DNA of 62,805 nt from an uncultured Gammaproteobacteria bacterium (GCA_913050215.1 CAJXBG010000009.1:1-62805), one strand, 5' to 3'. Numbered from the stretch's first letter, positions 1-9,905 are shown. Made by a program: numbers and translations. The notes: generated from the sequence alone by a model not told the origin.

Positions 1-2
1 AC

Positions 3-1364
3 AAAAAGACTTACGACGATATCGTTGAAGAATATAGAGCCTTCTCGCGCGATCTGAGCTTCGAGACGATCACCGAAATACCTATGTCGGCGCTGGAAGG
101 TGATAACGTTATTCAACGATCCAGTCGGACGACCTGGTATACAGGGCCAACATTACTGGGTTTCCTTGAGACTGTAGAGGTTGGACGCTCGCAACTTGGC
201 CATCCATTCCGATTCCCTGTGCAGTGGGTTAACCGACCCAGTCATGAATTTCGCGGATACACGGGCACCATCGTCGCGGGGCAAGTTGAAAAAGGGCAAG
301 CAATCAGAGTCTTGCCGTCGGGTGAGATGGCGAACGTTGATGAAATTATTCTCTATAAAACAAAACTCGACAAGGCAGTTGCCGATCAAGCAGTCACAAT
401 TACGCTTGATCGCGAAGTAGATATATCCCGAGGAGATGTGATTGTTGCCGCTGACGAGCCTTGTCAAGCTTCGGATCAATTCGAAGTTTCGTTAGTCTGG
501 ATGGACCAAGAGGAAGGTTTCATCGGCCGGAACTACTGGATGATCATTGGTACGACAAAAGTCAACGCGACCATTAGAGACATCAAATTCAAATACAACA
601 TTAATACCTTCGAGCATATTTCCAGTCAGTCTCTTGCCCTAAATGAAATCAGCGAAGTGACGTTGAGTCTTGATAAAGATGTGCCCTATGAGTCCTATCA
701 AGCCTGCAAGGCGATGGGGGCTTTTGTACTTATCGACAGGTACTCTCATGCTACGGTGGGCGCGGGGATGATCAACTTCGCACTTCGTCGTGCAGAAAAT
801 GTGCATCGTCAGGCATTGGAGATCGATAAGAAAGCGCGAGCTAAGTTGAATGGCCATCCGGGGCGTGCGCTTTGGTTTACTGGCTTAAGCGGCTCGGGAA
901 AGTCTACAGTCGCAAATGCGCTTGAGCAGGCGTTGCATGAGAAAGGTGTGCATACCTATATTCTTGATGGTGACAATGTGCGTCACGGGCTGAATCGTGA
1001 TTTGGGTTTTACAGACGCGGACCGAATCGAAAATGTCAGGCGCGTCGCTGAAGTCACCAAATTGATGGTGGATGCAGGGATTGTGGTGATTACCTCGTTC
1101 ATCTCGCCTTTCCGTTCAGAGCGACGAATGGCCAGAGAATTGTTTGATGCGGGTGAGTTTGTTGAGGTGTACGTGAACGTCACGCTTGATCAGGCAGAAG
1201 AACGTGATCCTAAAGGTTTGTACAAGAAAGCCAGAAGAGGAGAGCTGCCAAATTTCACGGGGATCGACAGTGCCTATGAGGAGCCTGAAATGCCGGAAAT
1301 AGAGTTGCAGACCGGTGAGCGGTCAGTGGAAGAGTGCGTCGAACAGATTTTGAAGTACATGTAA
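3..1364 (+). CDS. cysNC: Bifunctional sulfate adenylyltransferase subunit 1 / APS kinase (CysN-CysC), 5' truncated by the window edge
   Basis: Cytoplasmic assimilatory sulfate activation: the CysN part is the GTPase subunit of ATP sulfurylase and the CysC part phosphorylates APS to PAPS. The frame is open to the left edge, so the N-terminal GTPase G-domain lies outside the window. What is visible is the CysN beta-barrel domains (about 270 residues) followed by a complete APS kinase domain. Its P-loop GLSGSGKST is encoded at 882-908, followed by the [16 protein letters not shown] substrate motif and [10 protein letters not shown]. The fusion is a well-known arrangement in proteobacteria. cysD would be expected upstream. 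The stop codon overlaps the start of the next gene (TAATG). Confidence 0.95.
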   Translation, partial: KKTYDDIVEEYRAFSRDLSFETITEIPMSALEGDNVIQRSSRTTWYTGPTLLGFLETVEVGRSQLGHPFRFPVQWVNRPSHEFRGYTGTIVAGQVEKGQAIRVLPSGEMANVDEIILYKTKLDKAVADQAVTITLDREVDISRGDVIVAADEPCQASDQFEVSLVWMDQEEGFIGRNYWMIIGTTKVNATIRDIKFKYNINTFEHISSQSLALNEISEVTLSLDKDVPYESYQACKAMGAFVLIDRYSHATVGAGMINFALRRAENVHRQALEIDKKARAKLNGHPGRALWFTGLSGSGKSTVANALEQALHEKGVHTYILDGDNVRHGLNRDLGFTDADRIENVRRVAEVTKLMVDAGIVVITSFISPFRSERRMARELFDAGEFVEVYVNVTLDQAEERDPKGLYKKARRGELPNFTGIDSAYEEPEMPEIELQTGERSVEECVEQILKYM

Positions 1365-1660
1365 TGAGTGCTTCAACAACGGAAGGCACGGATCAAAATA
1401 AGCGTCGAATAGAAGAGCCTTATAAAGAAAGCCATCTTCGGAGTCTGTTGAAAGCAACTTCTTGGCGAGTTCTTGCGACACTTACGACAACCATCATTGC
1501 CTACTTTATCACCGGTGAAGTCGAAACCGCCTTGACGATTGGCGGTATTGAATTTGTGCTTAAGTTTGTCATCTATTATTTACACGAAAGAGCATGGCAA
1601 TTGGTTCCGCGAGGAGGCATAAGAAGATTAATTTATCGGGTGGTTCCTTCATTTAAATAA
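1364..1660 (+). CDS. DUF2061 small membrane protein
   Basis: 98-residue protein of the DUF2061 family, recognised from the pattern SLLKATSWRVLATLTT followed by AYFITGEVETALTIGGIEF and the YYLHERAW tail. Two hydrophobic segments suggest an inner-membrane protein. I start it at the ATG at 1364, which overlaps the cysNC stop codon as TAATG, rather than at the upstream in-frame codon at 1334 inside cysNC; this implies translational coupling. DUF2061 genes are often found next to sulfate-activation genes, but the molecular role is not established. A link to sulfate metabolism is inference from position. Confidence 0.85.
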   Translation: MSASTTEGTDQNKRRIEEPYKESHLRSLLKATSWRVLATLTTTIIAYFITGEVETALTIGGIEFVLKFVIYYLHERAWQLVPRGGIRRLIYRVVPSFK

Positions 1661-1685
1661 AAACGCAGCCATATGCACCAATTCC

Positions 1686-1702
1686 GGCGAATAGCTTTCG
1701 CC
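1686..1702 (+). terminator. Short hairpin after the cysNC/DUF2061 operon
   Basis: GGCGAA-TAGCT-TTCGCC forms a perfect 6-bp stem with a 5-nt loop, followed by TTAAATAAA. The tract after the stem is AT-rich but not a pure T-run, so this is only a weak intrinsic-terminator candidate between DUF2061 and the lipoprotein gene. Confidence 0.35.
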
Positions 1703-1736
1703 TTAAATAAACCTCTCAGTTTTAGAGGAGCCCTGA

Positions 1737-4352
1737 ATGCTCTCGTTTCATCGTATTAAAAATCTTTGCCTAATTTCTGTCGCCCTGTTTTTTCTCAGCG
1801 CTTGCGCTGGTGATTCGGAAGAGCCTCAATTAGATATTAGCGTATTCCTTTCTAATTCCTCTGAGTTTCTCGATGTGGGTCAGTTTCAGGCGGCGATCAT
1901 TGAATCCCGCAATGCAATTCAGTCTGCTCCCGACGATGCTCGCGGACATATTTCGCTGGCGGAGGTCTATATTGAAATTGGTCAGCCGAAAGAGGCGACA
2001 AAGTTGCTGGAGCCTCTTAATGCATCATCTGCTGACTTCTATCTCACGTTAGCAAAGGCATACTTGCGCACGGGTAAATTACGCTCAGCGAGTGACATGC
2101 TAACAGCAAACGCTGCAGTGTTTGATGCACGTCAAACGGATTACAATCTACTCAAGGCCGAGCTCGAATTTGCTCGCGGCCGGCTTGAAGAAGCTAAAGA
2201 GGCATTCGAGGTGGTGCTAGCCAATGACGAGCAAAACACCGACGCCGCTATGGGTCTTGCGCGGGTAGATGTGGCCCAGCGAGAATTTGATGTGGCGGAG
2301 ACCAAAGTCAACAAGGTGTTGGTTCAGGAGCCTGAAAACCCGACGGCACTCCTTTTTGCCAGCTCACTTCAGGCACGAAAGGGTAATTTGCTCGCAGCGG
2401 AAGACCTCCTGATGAATGCGGTTTCGGCGACACCAAACACAGATATTATTACGCCGATTCGCTTTTCGATTTTGACAGCACTCCGCGATAATCTGACGCA
2501 GCAGGGCAAAACCAGTGAAGCGATGATCTACTCCGAAATACTTGCAGAATCTACGCCCGGAGTTAGAGAAGTTAATGACCAGCTTCAGCAAGCAATGGAA
2601 GCACTCGAGCAGAGTGATTTCGGGCGCGCCAAGTCAGTGCTGGAAGATATTCAAACCACGGTGCCCAGCTCTGAAAGGGCTGGCACTATGCTAGGTATTG
2701 TTGAGTTTTTGCAAGGAAACAATGTCGAGGCGGTTAAACATTTCGAGCAATTTGTCGATCCGGAGACAGCCTCTCCAACCGCTTTGCAGATGTTTGCCAT
2801 GGCGGAACTCAACCTCAACCAACCTCAAAAAGTCCTAAATCAGTTGAGCAAGGATATTGATGGCAGCTCGGATGCTAAGTTAGTGGCGCTCTTTGGTATT
2901 GCCTCTGTGAGTGCAAACGAACCCGAGCAGGGCGAAGGGTACCTGAAGAAAGCGATCGAGTTAGACCCTAACGACGGTCGCGTCAGATTGGCTTTAGTAA
3001 GATTGTACAACGCGCAGGGTAAGTTCGATGAAGGATTAGCGCAAGCGATAGCCGCATTCAAAAGTCAGCCGGAGGATGCTCTAGTTCAGGCTGCCTATGT
3101 CGAGCAACTGATGCGAGTGAAGCAGTTGGCAAAAGCGGCTAACGTGATAAAAGGCATCCAATCCAGCTATCCCAATTCGCAGGAAACGCAATTACTAGTG
3201 GGTCGTTTCCACCTGAGTCAGGGCGAAACAAAAGAAGCGATGAGCGTGTTTGAGAAAGTTCTGGCATCGGGCGAGTCCCAATCTGCAAGACACCAGATTG
3301 CGCGAATACAATTATCTAATCGGAATTTTGAGAAAGCGGAAGCTAGCTATCGAAAGTTGATTGCGCTAAACCCGGAAGACGACATCGCCTACAAAGGGCT
3401 GATCACAGTATTCGAGGTTCAGGGCGCGACAGAAGATGGCATAAAAGAGCTCATCAGGCTCACGGAATCAACAAATGCTGTTGTACCAAAATTGGTGTTG
3501 GTCGAATTCTATGGCAGGAACGGCGATTTTGACGATGCTTTCGGTTTGTTCGAACAGATTGAGAAACCTTTATCGGCGGCTGGCGTCCGATTACAGCAAA
3601 CACTTTATATCGCGCTTGCTGAGCGGCAACTTAATAACCAAAGTTTTGTTGAGAGTCGACAAACAATTCTTGAGGGTTTGTCTCATTCACCGAAAAACCC
3701 GAGATTGTTGGCGTTGCTTGTTGGCGTTGAATTGGGAGCGGACAACGCACGAGAAGCAGAGAAAGTTTACATCGAGCTTACCGAGATTGTTCCAAACGCA
3801 CCTATTCTGGCAATTCTGGCAGGCGATATCGCGGTTGCAAATAACAGCCTTACGAAAGCGGCTGAAAGTTACAAACAAGCTTGGAGCCGCGCGCCTTCGG
3901 ATCAGGTTGCGGTTAAGTATTTTGCCGCCTTAAGTCGTCAAACACCGTTGAACAACAAGGAAGTGCTGCGTTTCCTGCTTGACTGGGAAGCAAAGGCACC
4001 GAATAGCGTGCTAGCCAAATTGAGTAAGGCGGGTTACTACCTTCAAACGGGTGATACAAGCCAGGCTCGACGGGATTATGAATCACTGCTCGCGGCTAAC
4101 AACAATACCGTCATAGCTCACAATAATCTTGCTTGGATATACGGCGAAAAAGAGTTGGCAAAAGCCTTGGCCGCTGGAAAGAGGGCTCATGAGCTAGCGC
4201 CAGAGAACGGCGAAATTCTGGACACTTATGCCTGGTTTCTTTACAAGAGCGGCGAATTGGGCACAGCGAAGGATATGTTAGCGAGGGCCGTTGAGCTTTC
4301 CCCTGATAATGAAGAGATCAGGCAACATTTTGAGGAAGTCTCCCGCAAGTAG
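1737..4352 (+). CDS. PrsT-like TPR-repeat lipoprotein (PEP-CTERM system type)
   Basis: 871-residue exported lipoprotein. A type II signal peptide is visible: basic start, hydrophobic core, lipobox LSAC with Cys23. The mature part is almost wholly TPR-type helical repeats, with recurring A--Y---G---EA--- and ELDPNDGRVRLAL-type units. The opening FQAAIIESRNAIQSAPDDAR matches the beginning of the PEP-CTERM/exosortase-associated TPR lipoprotein PrsT, and the length is close to that family. It probably serves as a periplasm-facing scaffold in surface polysaccharide or PEP-CTERM export. No prsK, prsR, exosortase or polysaccharide genes are visible here, so it appears to be an orphan. A GAGGAG ribosome site lies just upstream. 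A generic TPR lipoprotein is the alternative. Confidence 0.8.
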   Translation: MLSFHRIKNLCLISVALFFLSACAGDSEEPQLDISVFLSNSSEFLDVGQFQAAIIESRNAIQSAPDDARGHISLAEVYIEIGQPKEATKLLEPLNASSADFYLTLAKAYLRTGKLRSASDMLTANAAVFDARQTDYNLLKAELEFARGRLEEAKEAFEVVLANDEQNTDAAMGLARVDVAQREFDVAETKVNKVLVQEPENPTALLFASSLQARKGNLLAAEDLLMNAVSATPNTDIITPIRFSILTALRDNLTQQGKTSEAMIYSEILAESTPGVREVNDQLQQAMEALEQSDFGRAKSVLEDIQTTVPSSERAGTMLGIVEFLQGNNVEAVKHFEQFVDPETASPTALQMFAMAELNLNQPQKVLNQLSKDIDGSSDAKLVALFGIASVSANEPEQGEGYLKKAIELDPNDGRVRLALVRLYNAQGKFDEGLAQAIAAFKSQPEDALVQAAYVEQLMRVKQLAKAANVIKGIQSSYPNSQETQLLVGRFHLSQGETKEAMSVFEKVLASGESQSARHQIARIQLSNRNFEKAEASYRKLIALNPEDDIAYKGLITVFEVQGATEDGIKELIRLTESTNAVVPKLVLVEFYGRNGDFDDAFGLFEQIEKPLSAAGVRLQQTLYIALAERQLNNQSFVESRQTILEGLSHSPKNPRLLALLVGVELGADNAREAEKVYIELTEIVPNAPILAILAGDIAVANNSLTKAAESYKQAWSRAPSDQVAVKYFAALSRQTPLNNKEVLRFLLDWEAKAPNSVLAKLSKAGYYLQTGDTSQARRDYESLLAANNNTVIAHNNLAWIYGEKELAKALAAGKRAHELAPENGEILDTYAWFLYKSGELGTAKDMLARAVELSPDNEEIRQHFEEVSRK

Positions 4353-4476
4353 GCGTAGTCTTGGATGAAATAAACCAAGTATTTGCCAGAAACGTGATGG
4401 AGTTCAAATAAACGGCGCGATAAGCCGGCTTATACTGTGGCTTGAGAACATAACCTAGCAAAGTAAGGGACACATC

Positions 4477-5412
4477 TTGACTTCGATGCGAGACCAAAAT
4501 GTAAATGCCCGCGCAGAAGGACACGGACCTAATGTGCTGCAGTTTCCAACCCGAAGTGCTGTCACGCAGACTGACAGCAATACTGGAGTAGCTGCGGCTG
4601 ATGGGCAGAAAGAAGACACAACATCGCTTTACGATAAAATTGCCCGCTTTGATTTCACGAAGAAAGAATGGTCTGCAGGTGAGACTGCGATACTTTATAG
4701 GCAGTATTTGGTTAGCGCCGATGTCCCGGACCGTGAAAATCTATACCTCAAAACCCTTGGTGCTGTCATCCAAGGTGTCGTTTCTTCTGCGAGTCTACTG
4801 CCCTTCGTCATTTTTGAGCCCAACAGGAAGTTGGTTTCTCAAGCAGTTTGTGATTTCTTGATGCACCGAAATTGTCACCTCGATGATGAGTTTGCAGGTG
4901 TTCATGAAGTCGTAGAGATTCTGGTTAGTAACCAAGCAGTGAATAAAGGTGCCATATTGGCAGGGCTTGTCGCTTTAGGCGATCGTCGAGTAAACGCTGT
5001 TGCGCGTGCAGCGCGGCACTTGTTGACTGCGGAAGATATTCGTAGTTTTTCAAGATATCACATCAACAGAATTCGCTCTTCTTCGGTTGAGTTTTGTCTG
5101 GATTGGCTCATTGAACTCAATCAGGGAGCTGACCGCCTAGTGGTTACAGATCTTGGGTGCGCGCTGATGTTGATGGTATTTCATGATGAACTGGGCCTCG
5201 TAGAGGACCTGTCTGAAATCAATTATGTTGGTTTCAAAAACACCAAGGTTTTACAGACCAAGACGTTTGAGCGTTATTTCTCCGAAATTATGCCGACCCT
5301 GGAGTATCTCAAGAATTGTGAAGGCTTCGAAACTGTTATCCAAGCGGTGATTGATGCCTGGCGGGATCATGAGAGCAAGGCTGCCAAGCTTAGAGCTCAT
5401 GCTGAAGCCTAG
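4477..5412 (+). CDS. Hypothetical helical protein, paralogue A of a convergent pair
   Basis: About 311 residues, family not recognised. The N-terminal ~50 residues look low-complexity; the rest is predicted mainly alpha-helical with no signal peptide or membrane segment, so it is probably cytoplasmic. Key shared blocks with the minus-strand neighbour 5535-6557: a segment around GAILAGLVALGDRRVNAVAR (neighbour: GAVISAMVCFGDRRVCTALR), then VEFCLDWLIEL (neighbour: IEFCLTWLVDL). The start is TTG 4477, six bases after AAGGGA; ATG 4486 is the alternative. No function can be assigned. The two genes are convergent and separated by 122 bases. Confidence 0.8.
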   Translation: MTSMRDQNVNARAEGHGPNVLQFPTRSAVTQTDSNTGVAAADGQKEDTTSLYDKIARFDFTKKEWSAGETAILYRQYLVSADVPDRENLYLKTLGAVIQGVVSSASLLPFVIFEPNRKLVSQAVCDFLMHRNCHLDDEFAGVHEVVEILVSNQAVNKGAILAGLVALGDRRVNAVARAARHLLTAEDIRSFSRYHINRIRSSSVEFCLDWLIELNQGADRLVVTDLGCALMLMVFHDELGLVEDLSEINYVGFKNTKVLQTKTFERYFSEIMPTLEYLKNCEGFETVIQAVIDAWRDHESKAAKLRAHAEA

Positions 5413-5534
5413 GTGTACGCTTCACGCTTCAGATCGCAAGGATCTGAAAATTCAAAGCACGCAGACACCTAACCAGGTGGCTGCTTTGCTTGCTGATTCC
5501 AGTCCCGGTGCCTGCGACAAAGGGTGCAAGGGGT

Positions 5535-6557
5535 TTAACGGCGGCTCGTGGTTCTTCTTGCGACTGAACGGCGGCTGAGTTTTCGACGGTTGACATGCGA
5601 GCCTAGATTAACAACACGTCTATCACTGGCACGTCGGTCAGAATACTGACGCCGTGTTGCGACCTGCCTTCTGCGTTCAGTCTGGTAGTGGGAACTTCCA
5701 CTTGGGTCTCTGAATAACTCAATCATGAGATCAAGTGAAGGTATGCGGGCTTTTGATAGCGTCTCGATAATCGGCTGGTACGCTTCCAATGCTTTTTGCA
5801 GCGTGACGGTTTTATCCATATTTGCTGTTGAGAAGCCAAACGGGCCAAAGTTGTAGTGAAGATTTTGCACTCTTAAAGTTGGGTCATTGATAACCATTGA
5901 AGAAACTGCAGATGCAATTTGAATAGCCACGCTAAACTTTTCTTTCTTAACGAGGTCCACCAGCCAGGTTAAACAGAATTCGATTGTACATTCGTGTAAT
6001 TGAGAGGTTGAGGCTAGGGCGAATGCCTTTGCCTCCAGCGGAGATATTGAGCTCCTCAGTGGTCTCAGTGCCGTGCAGACTCGCCTGTCTCCAAAACATA
6101 CCATTGCGCTGATTACAGCGCCATTGTTAGACACGCGGCCGGCATCGAGCAAGTCAAAAAGGTCTTCGGTGGCGCCCAAGGGATGAGTGAAGCTGGCCCT
6201 GCGGTTTCTCAGGTATGCCTGTACTGCTGGGGTTGTAATGGTATGTTCTGTCTCAAATCGAATAAGCGGTATCAGCGCAACGGCCTCAAGGCTTACTGCT
6301 TCAATGTGTTTCAAAATGTATTGAAAAAGCTGCTGTCTCTGGCTAAGTGTTGTGTCCGCTACCACTTGCGCGTAAATGTACTTGAGGCTGTCAAATTGAA
6401 GTTTTGGTGATTGAAGGGTGAGTGGGCGTAGATTGAAGAGAAGGCAATCTACAGCAAGGGGGATTTCGCCGCGAAATACCTCTTCGAGTTGGACTTCTTC
6501 GTTTGTCAGTGATCCTTCTTTTAAATACTGTTCTCGACCGGTCGGCAGACTATTCAT
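5535..6557 (-). CDS. Hypothetical helical protein, paralogue B of a convergent pair, Arg-rich C-terminus
   Basis: 340 residues from the ATG at 6557, chosen because GGAGGT at 6565-6570 sits seven bases upstream; a longer frame to 6719 exists but has only a TTG and no ribosome site. It is a diverged homologue of the 4477-5412 product across roughly 200 residues (GDRRV block, EFCL-WL block, preceding LKHIEAV...LIPLIRFE block). Unlike its partner it ends in about 45 residues very rich in Arg (RRRQVATRRQ, SDRRASDRR, RRKLSRRSVARR), suggesting nucleic-acid or polyanion binding. No catalytic motif seen. Role unknown. Confidence 0.8.
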   Translation of the reverse strand: MNSLPTGREQYLKEGSLTNEEVQLEEVFRGEIPLAVDCLLFNLRPLTLQSPKLQFDSLKYIYAQVVADTTLSQRQQLFQYILKHIEAVSLEAVALIPLIRFETEHTITTPAVQAYLRNRRASFTHPLGATEDLFDLLDAGRVSNNGAVISAMVCFGDRRVCTALRPLRSSISPLEAKAFALASTSQLHECTIEFCLTWLVDLVKKEKFSVAIQIASAVSSMVINDPTLRVQNLHYNFGPFGFSTANMDKTVTLQKALEAYQPIIETLSKARIPSLDLMIELFRDPSGSSHYQTERRRQVATRRQYSDRRASDRRVVNLGSHVNRRKLSRRSVARRTTSRR

Positions 6558-7116
6558 CGCGTTGACCTCCGATAATTTCTCCACTCTCTCCGCGGGTTTG
6601 CCTACAAGGTCGCTCATAAAACCGTGCCCAGGCAACCTGGTCTTGCCGAAGACATGCAACAGGAAAGCGTGCTGGTTGAAACTTTGTGCTCGCTGTTTCA
6701 CATACTGTGTTTGGTCCAAGGTGTAGAATCATTAATTCGATTACCGCCGTCTGATAGCCAGCAGCCTCAGTCATGCTTTTTGAATAATTTATATTTGCGT
6801 ACCCTTCCCCGTGGGTCCTTAAGAGCCTAATAAGCTTAGGCAAACTTATAGAGAAATTATTAGCAATAAGCAGGCCATTATAAAATATTGTTAAAAAACA
6901 ATGGGTTGAAGGTGTCTCTTTCGGGGATTTCTTTTTTTTGTAAGTAGTTTCGACAGAATTTCTGGTAGCAATCGCAAAAAATGCGTTGGGTCATGCTAAT
7001 GTTTTCTTTTTTAGGGTTGTCTAAGTTTTAATAAAAGGTGCGAGTCTGATCAATGTCTTAGAAGCAATGTTGCGTAGCTTGTGTAAGCAATAGTGCCCGA
7101 AAATTAGTAGCGCGCG
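6558..7116. other. AT-rich intergenic region between two unknown minus-strand genes
   Basis: About 560 bases. The first ~160 bases remain open in frame with the downstream gene but lack a convincing start. The rest is AT-rich, with a small palindrome GCCTAA-TAAGC-TTAGGC at 6825-6841 and A/T tracts (6868-6905, 6930-6942). It probably holds the promoter of the 5535-6557 gene and the 3' end of the 7117-8745 transcript. No convincing coding region, RNA gene or strong terminator was found. Confidence 0.5.
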
Positions 7117-8745
7117 TTAAAAGCGACCTTTTCTTCTTTTTTGCAATGGCGGGTTTATGGTGTCGTCATCAGCTGGAGCGTCGCGTTTAGCCCTAATCAT
7201 TTCGATAAAGTCTTGCTTAATGCCATTAATCACCTCGGGTGATTTAGAGCTTCGTAATTGTTTCTCGAGCGCTAGCTTTTTTCGGGTGATGATAAGGTCA
7301 ACGATAAACTCCTTGTTTCTCACCAATTCCTGCTCGAGGGATCGATAGGCCACATCCGTTCCGATCTGAGCTTCAATCCTAAGCATGATTGAATTCAGAA
7401 AAGTCTGAACATCTCGAAGCTCGAGATCGCTATTAATGCGTCTCGGGTCCATCGAACGTTTTGACTTGATCATGGATCTGAATATCCTGAACTCGTGTTG
7501 CCATTCAGCGCATTGCCTGAGGATAGGTCTAAGGGCGTTGAACGCGGCGGAGTAGTTAAAGTTGTTTTCGAGTTGATGAAGATTGCCTGCGTTGATAACT
7601 ATTGAATAATGTTTCTTAAAGTGAGCCCATTCGATCAGGCGCGCCTTGTGATCTTGGGTGAGCAGATTGTCCATCGTTTTCTTTTGATTGGACCGCGTCT
7701 TTTCTGTGTCTCTTGCCAATTTTGATTCAATTGATTTTATAAACTCCTGAAGCAGCTGTTCTTGCTGACTGATAAGCATGCCGTTTGTCTTCAAATTGAC
7801 AATCTGGGCTTGAAAGTCTTCTATCTCTTTTCTGGTTTCATGATAGTTCCTTTTTTCACAGAAGATTTCGAGTTCATGTAAACGCCAGTAATTGGAAAAT
7901 CGGCTTTGCATTACTATGAGGAAATCATTTTGCAAAAGTCGAATGATCGATTCGTTTTGACCCTCGTCTACATCGGCGACGCTACTGTTTATCTCGTGAA
8001 TCATGTGCTCGTATTCAGCGAACCATTCTCGTGAGCGGCCAAGAAATTCGAAATCTCGTGCCATTTGCGACAGCTGATTGTCAATCTCATCAAACGGGAG
8101 ACCGGAAACTCGCCCGATGTAGTCGTTAAAAAGTTTGAATTGTTGTTGCTGAAGAGACGAGAACTTTTCTCTGACTTCCCTCATTTTAGGAAAAAGGCGC
8201 GATACGCGCTCGCTGTTGTCAAATAGGCAGGATGGCTTGCATTCCTCGATCGCCTCTTTTTTGCGAATGTACTGCCTGTGTTCTTTCTCGAAGAACTTTG
8301 TTTGCCCTAAGTCCACATATCTACTTCTTACGTCTTCCGAGTTAAACGCCTCGCGTGTATTTACAGTTAGAATTCTGTGCCACCAGTTGCTGGGCAACTC
8401 TTCCATCATTCTTGATAAAAAGTTCCGTTCATGGAATGCGAGGATATCTGCGCGTTTTATTTTCTGCTCTTCAATAGAAAACAACTCGTCGCTGGGTGTT
8501 GAGTCTTTTGCATGTTTGAGATTTTTATTGAGATCGGTTCGATAAATACTCCAGAGTTTGTCGAGATCAAGGTCTGACCATGCATGCTCAAGATCTAAAA
8601 GTGCGCTGCGCCACGCAGTAGACTCTTCTGCCGATTCTCCTTGTCCGACTGGATCGATAGCAGTTGCAGCGTGATTGCGATTGGCTACTTTTGAGTCGGC
8701 GTCAGCAGGGTCGTCGTTTTTGCTAAATATTTGGTTCCAGCGCAT
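7117..8745 (-). CDS. Hypothetical coiled-coil-rich protein
   Basis: 542 residues, family not recognised. Highly charged and helical: long stretches rich in Glu, Lys, Arg, Gln and Leu (for example the region around FQAQIVNLKTNGMLISQQEQ and KSIESKLARDTEKTRSNQKK) suggest coiled coils. No signal peptide or membrane segment. It ends in a short basic tail QKRRKGRF. AGGA lies six bases before the ATG. The neighbours are two other unknown genes on one side and a dioxygenase on the other, so context gives no function. Codon use looks like its neighbours. Confidence 0.75.
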   Translation of the reverse strand: MRWNQIFSKNDDPADADSKVANRNHAATAIDPVGQGESAEESTAWRSALLDLEHAWSDLDLDKLWSIYRTDLNKNLKHAKDSTPSDELFSIEEQKIKRADILAFHERNFLSRMMEELPSNWWHRILTVNTREAFNSEDVRSRYVDLGQTKFFEKEHRQYIRKKEAIEECKPSCLFDNSERVSRLFPKMREVREKFSSLQQQQFKLFNDYIGRVSGLPFDEIDNQLSQMARDFEFLGRSREWFAEYEHMIHEINSSVADVDEGQNESIIRLLQNDFLIVMQSRFSNYWRLHELEIFCEKRNYHETRKEIEDFQAQIVNLKTNGMLISQQEQLLQEFIKSIESKLARDTEKTRSNQKKTMDNLLTQDHKARLIEWAHFKKHYSIVINAGNLHQLENNFNYSAAFNALRPILRQCAEWQHEFRIFRSMIKSKRSMDPRRINSDLELRDVQTFLNSIMLRIEAQIGTDVAYRSLEQELVRNKEFIVDLIITRKKLALEKQLRSSKSPEVINGIKQDFIEMIRAKRDAPADDDTINPPLQKRRKGRF

Positions 8746-9116
8746 GAGAGTCCTGTTGTTTTGGGCAGTTTTACCGCCGGGGTCGTTTGCAGAGCCTGTC
8801 GATATTCCAGCGTTTCTTGCGGGGGTTATGTTGTCTCTGCTTGAGTACCCGCGTCAACAAATCTTCTTGAATTCTGCGACCCGACTATGTGTCGAATAAA
8901 TTTACAAAAAATGTCTGATTTTTTAATACGGTAATAAAAATATTCCTGCTGTTGAAAGTTTTGTTGGTTGCAAGTCTGGCTTGTCAGTCAACAGAAGTGA
9001 AGCAACATTAAAAAGTGGCAAAGAAGAGCAGTGCAGCGAATTATTGATAATGACAACGAAGACAAATTGAACAAAGAGTCTTTAGATCTTTATCGTGAAA
9101 ATCCGTTATGTGGGCA
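8746..9116. other. Intergenic region, no gene recognised
   Basis: About 370 bases between two minus-strand genes. It is AT-rich near 8895-8945 (TTTACAAAAAATG, TTTTTTAATACGG), a plausible promoter region for the 7117-8745 gene. Short open frames exist but have no ribosome site or family resemblance. Confidence 0.45.
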
Positions 9117-9905
9117 TCAGGCCGGAACTGTACCTTCAACTTGCAATCGGTGAATCCTGCGAGGTTCATCATCGGAATGGTCGTGCACAGCGAAATGTAA
9201 CACGGATCGATTGTCCCACATGACAAGATCACCATTTTGCCAATGATGGCGCGCTTGAAACTCCGGGCGAACGCTATGTTCAAATAAAAATGAAAGTAGG
9301 GCTTGGCTCTCCTTTACGCCCCAACCCTGAAATCTCGAAGTGAATGCACGACAAACAAAAAGCGCTTTTTCATGCGTCTCATCGTGCTCTCTGATCACGG
9401 GGTGAACTGCGTTGGGGGCTTTTTCCGAGTCTTTTCTGTACTGCGTCGCAAGGTTAGCAGCAGTGTGTTCGGCCTTCAAATTCAGGAGTACAGACCTCAG
9501 TCCTTCCGAGAGTGTGTTGAAAGCGAGTATCTGATTGGAAAAGGCCGTATCTCCACCGATCGAAGGAGTTTCGCGAGCGTAGAGCATAGTAAATTTTGGT
9601 GGCACTTTGTTGTAGGTCATATCGGAGTGCCAATGCTGATTGATATCTTTCTGCTTGCCAGCATTTTGCAATTCGATAATGTCGGGGAAGTCTTTCATAC
9701 CGGCATAAGGATGTCTGACCAACTCTCCCCAGCGACGGGCAAAGGCAATGTGGTCGCTTTCAGTCAGATTCTGATTAGGAAATACAATCACCTGATGTGC
9801 AAGAAAATGCTGGTTGATCTCCAACCACTCAACTTCATTCGCCTTCCTGACGTCAATCCCCTCAATTCGAGCTCCAAGCGGCGCGGCAATTCGTGTTACT
9901 TTCAT
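9117..9905 (-). CDS. TauD/TfdA-family Fe(II)/2-oxoglutarate dioxygenase
   Basis: Cytoplasmic non-haem iron dioxygenase of the taurine/2,4-D dioxygenase family, coupling substrate hydroxylation to 2-oxoglutarate decarboxylation. Starting from the ATG at 9905 (AGAGGA eight bases upstream; an ATG three codons earlier overlaps that ribosome site) the protein has 262 residues, normal for the family. Visible ligands: His93-x-Asp95 in HWHSDMTY, distal His237 in SVLHFAV, and Arg253 of RRIHR for 2-oxoglutarate. Substrate cannot be read from sequence; no taurine transport genes are adjacent, so taurine is not assured. Confidence 0.9.
   Translation of the reverse strand: MKVTRIAAPLGARIEGIDVRKANEVEWLEINQHFLAHQVIVFPNQNLTESDHIAFARRWGELVRHPYAGMKDFPDIIELQNAGKQKDINQHWHSDMTYNKVPPKFTMLYARETPSIGGDTAFSNQILAFNTLSEGLRSVLLNLKAEHTAANLATQYRKDSEKAPNAVHPVIREHDETHEKALFVCRAFTSRFQGWGVKESQALLSFLFEHSVRPEFQARHHWQNGDLVMWDNRSVLHFAVHDHSDDEPRRIHRLQVEGTVPA

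Noticed and set aside
3475-3933. 152-codon open frame inside the TPR lipoprotein gene
   Set aside because: Frame-shifted shadow of a well-supported gene; no ribosome site and no family resemblance.
6825-6841. Terminator for the 5535-6557 region
   Set aside because: Short palindrome with no T-run and lying upstream, not downstream, of the gene.
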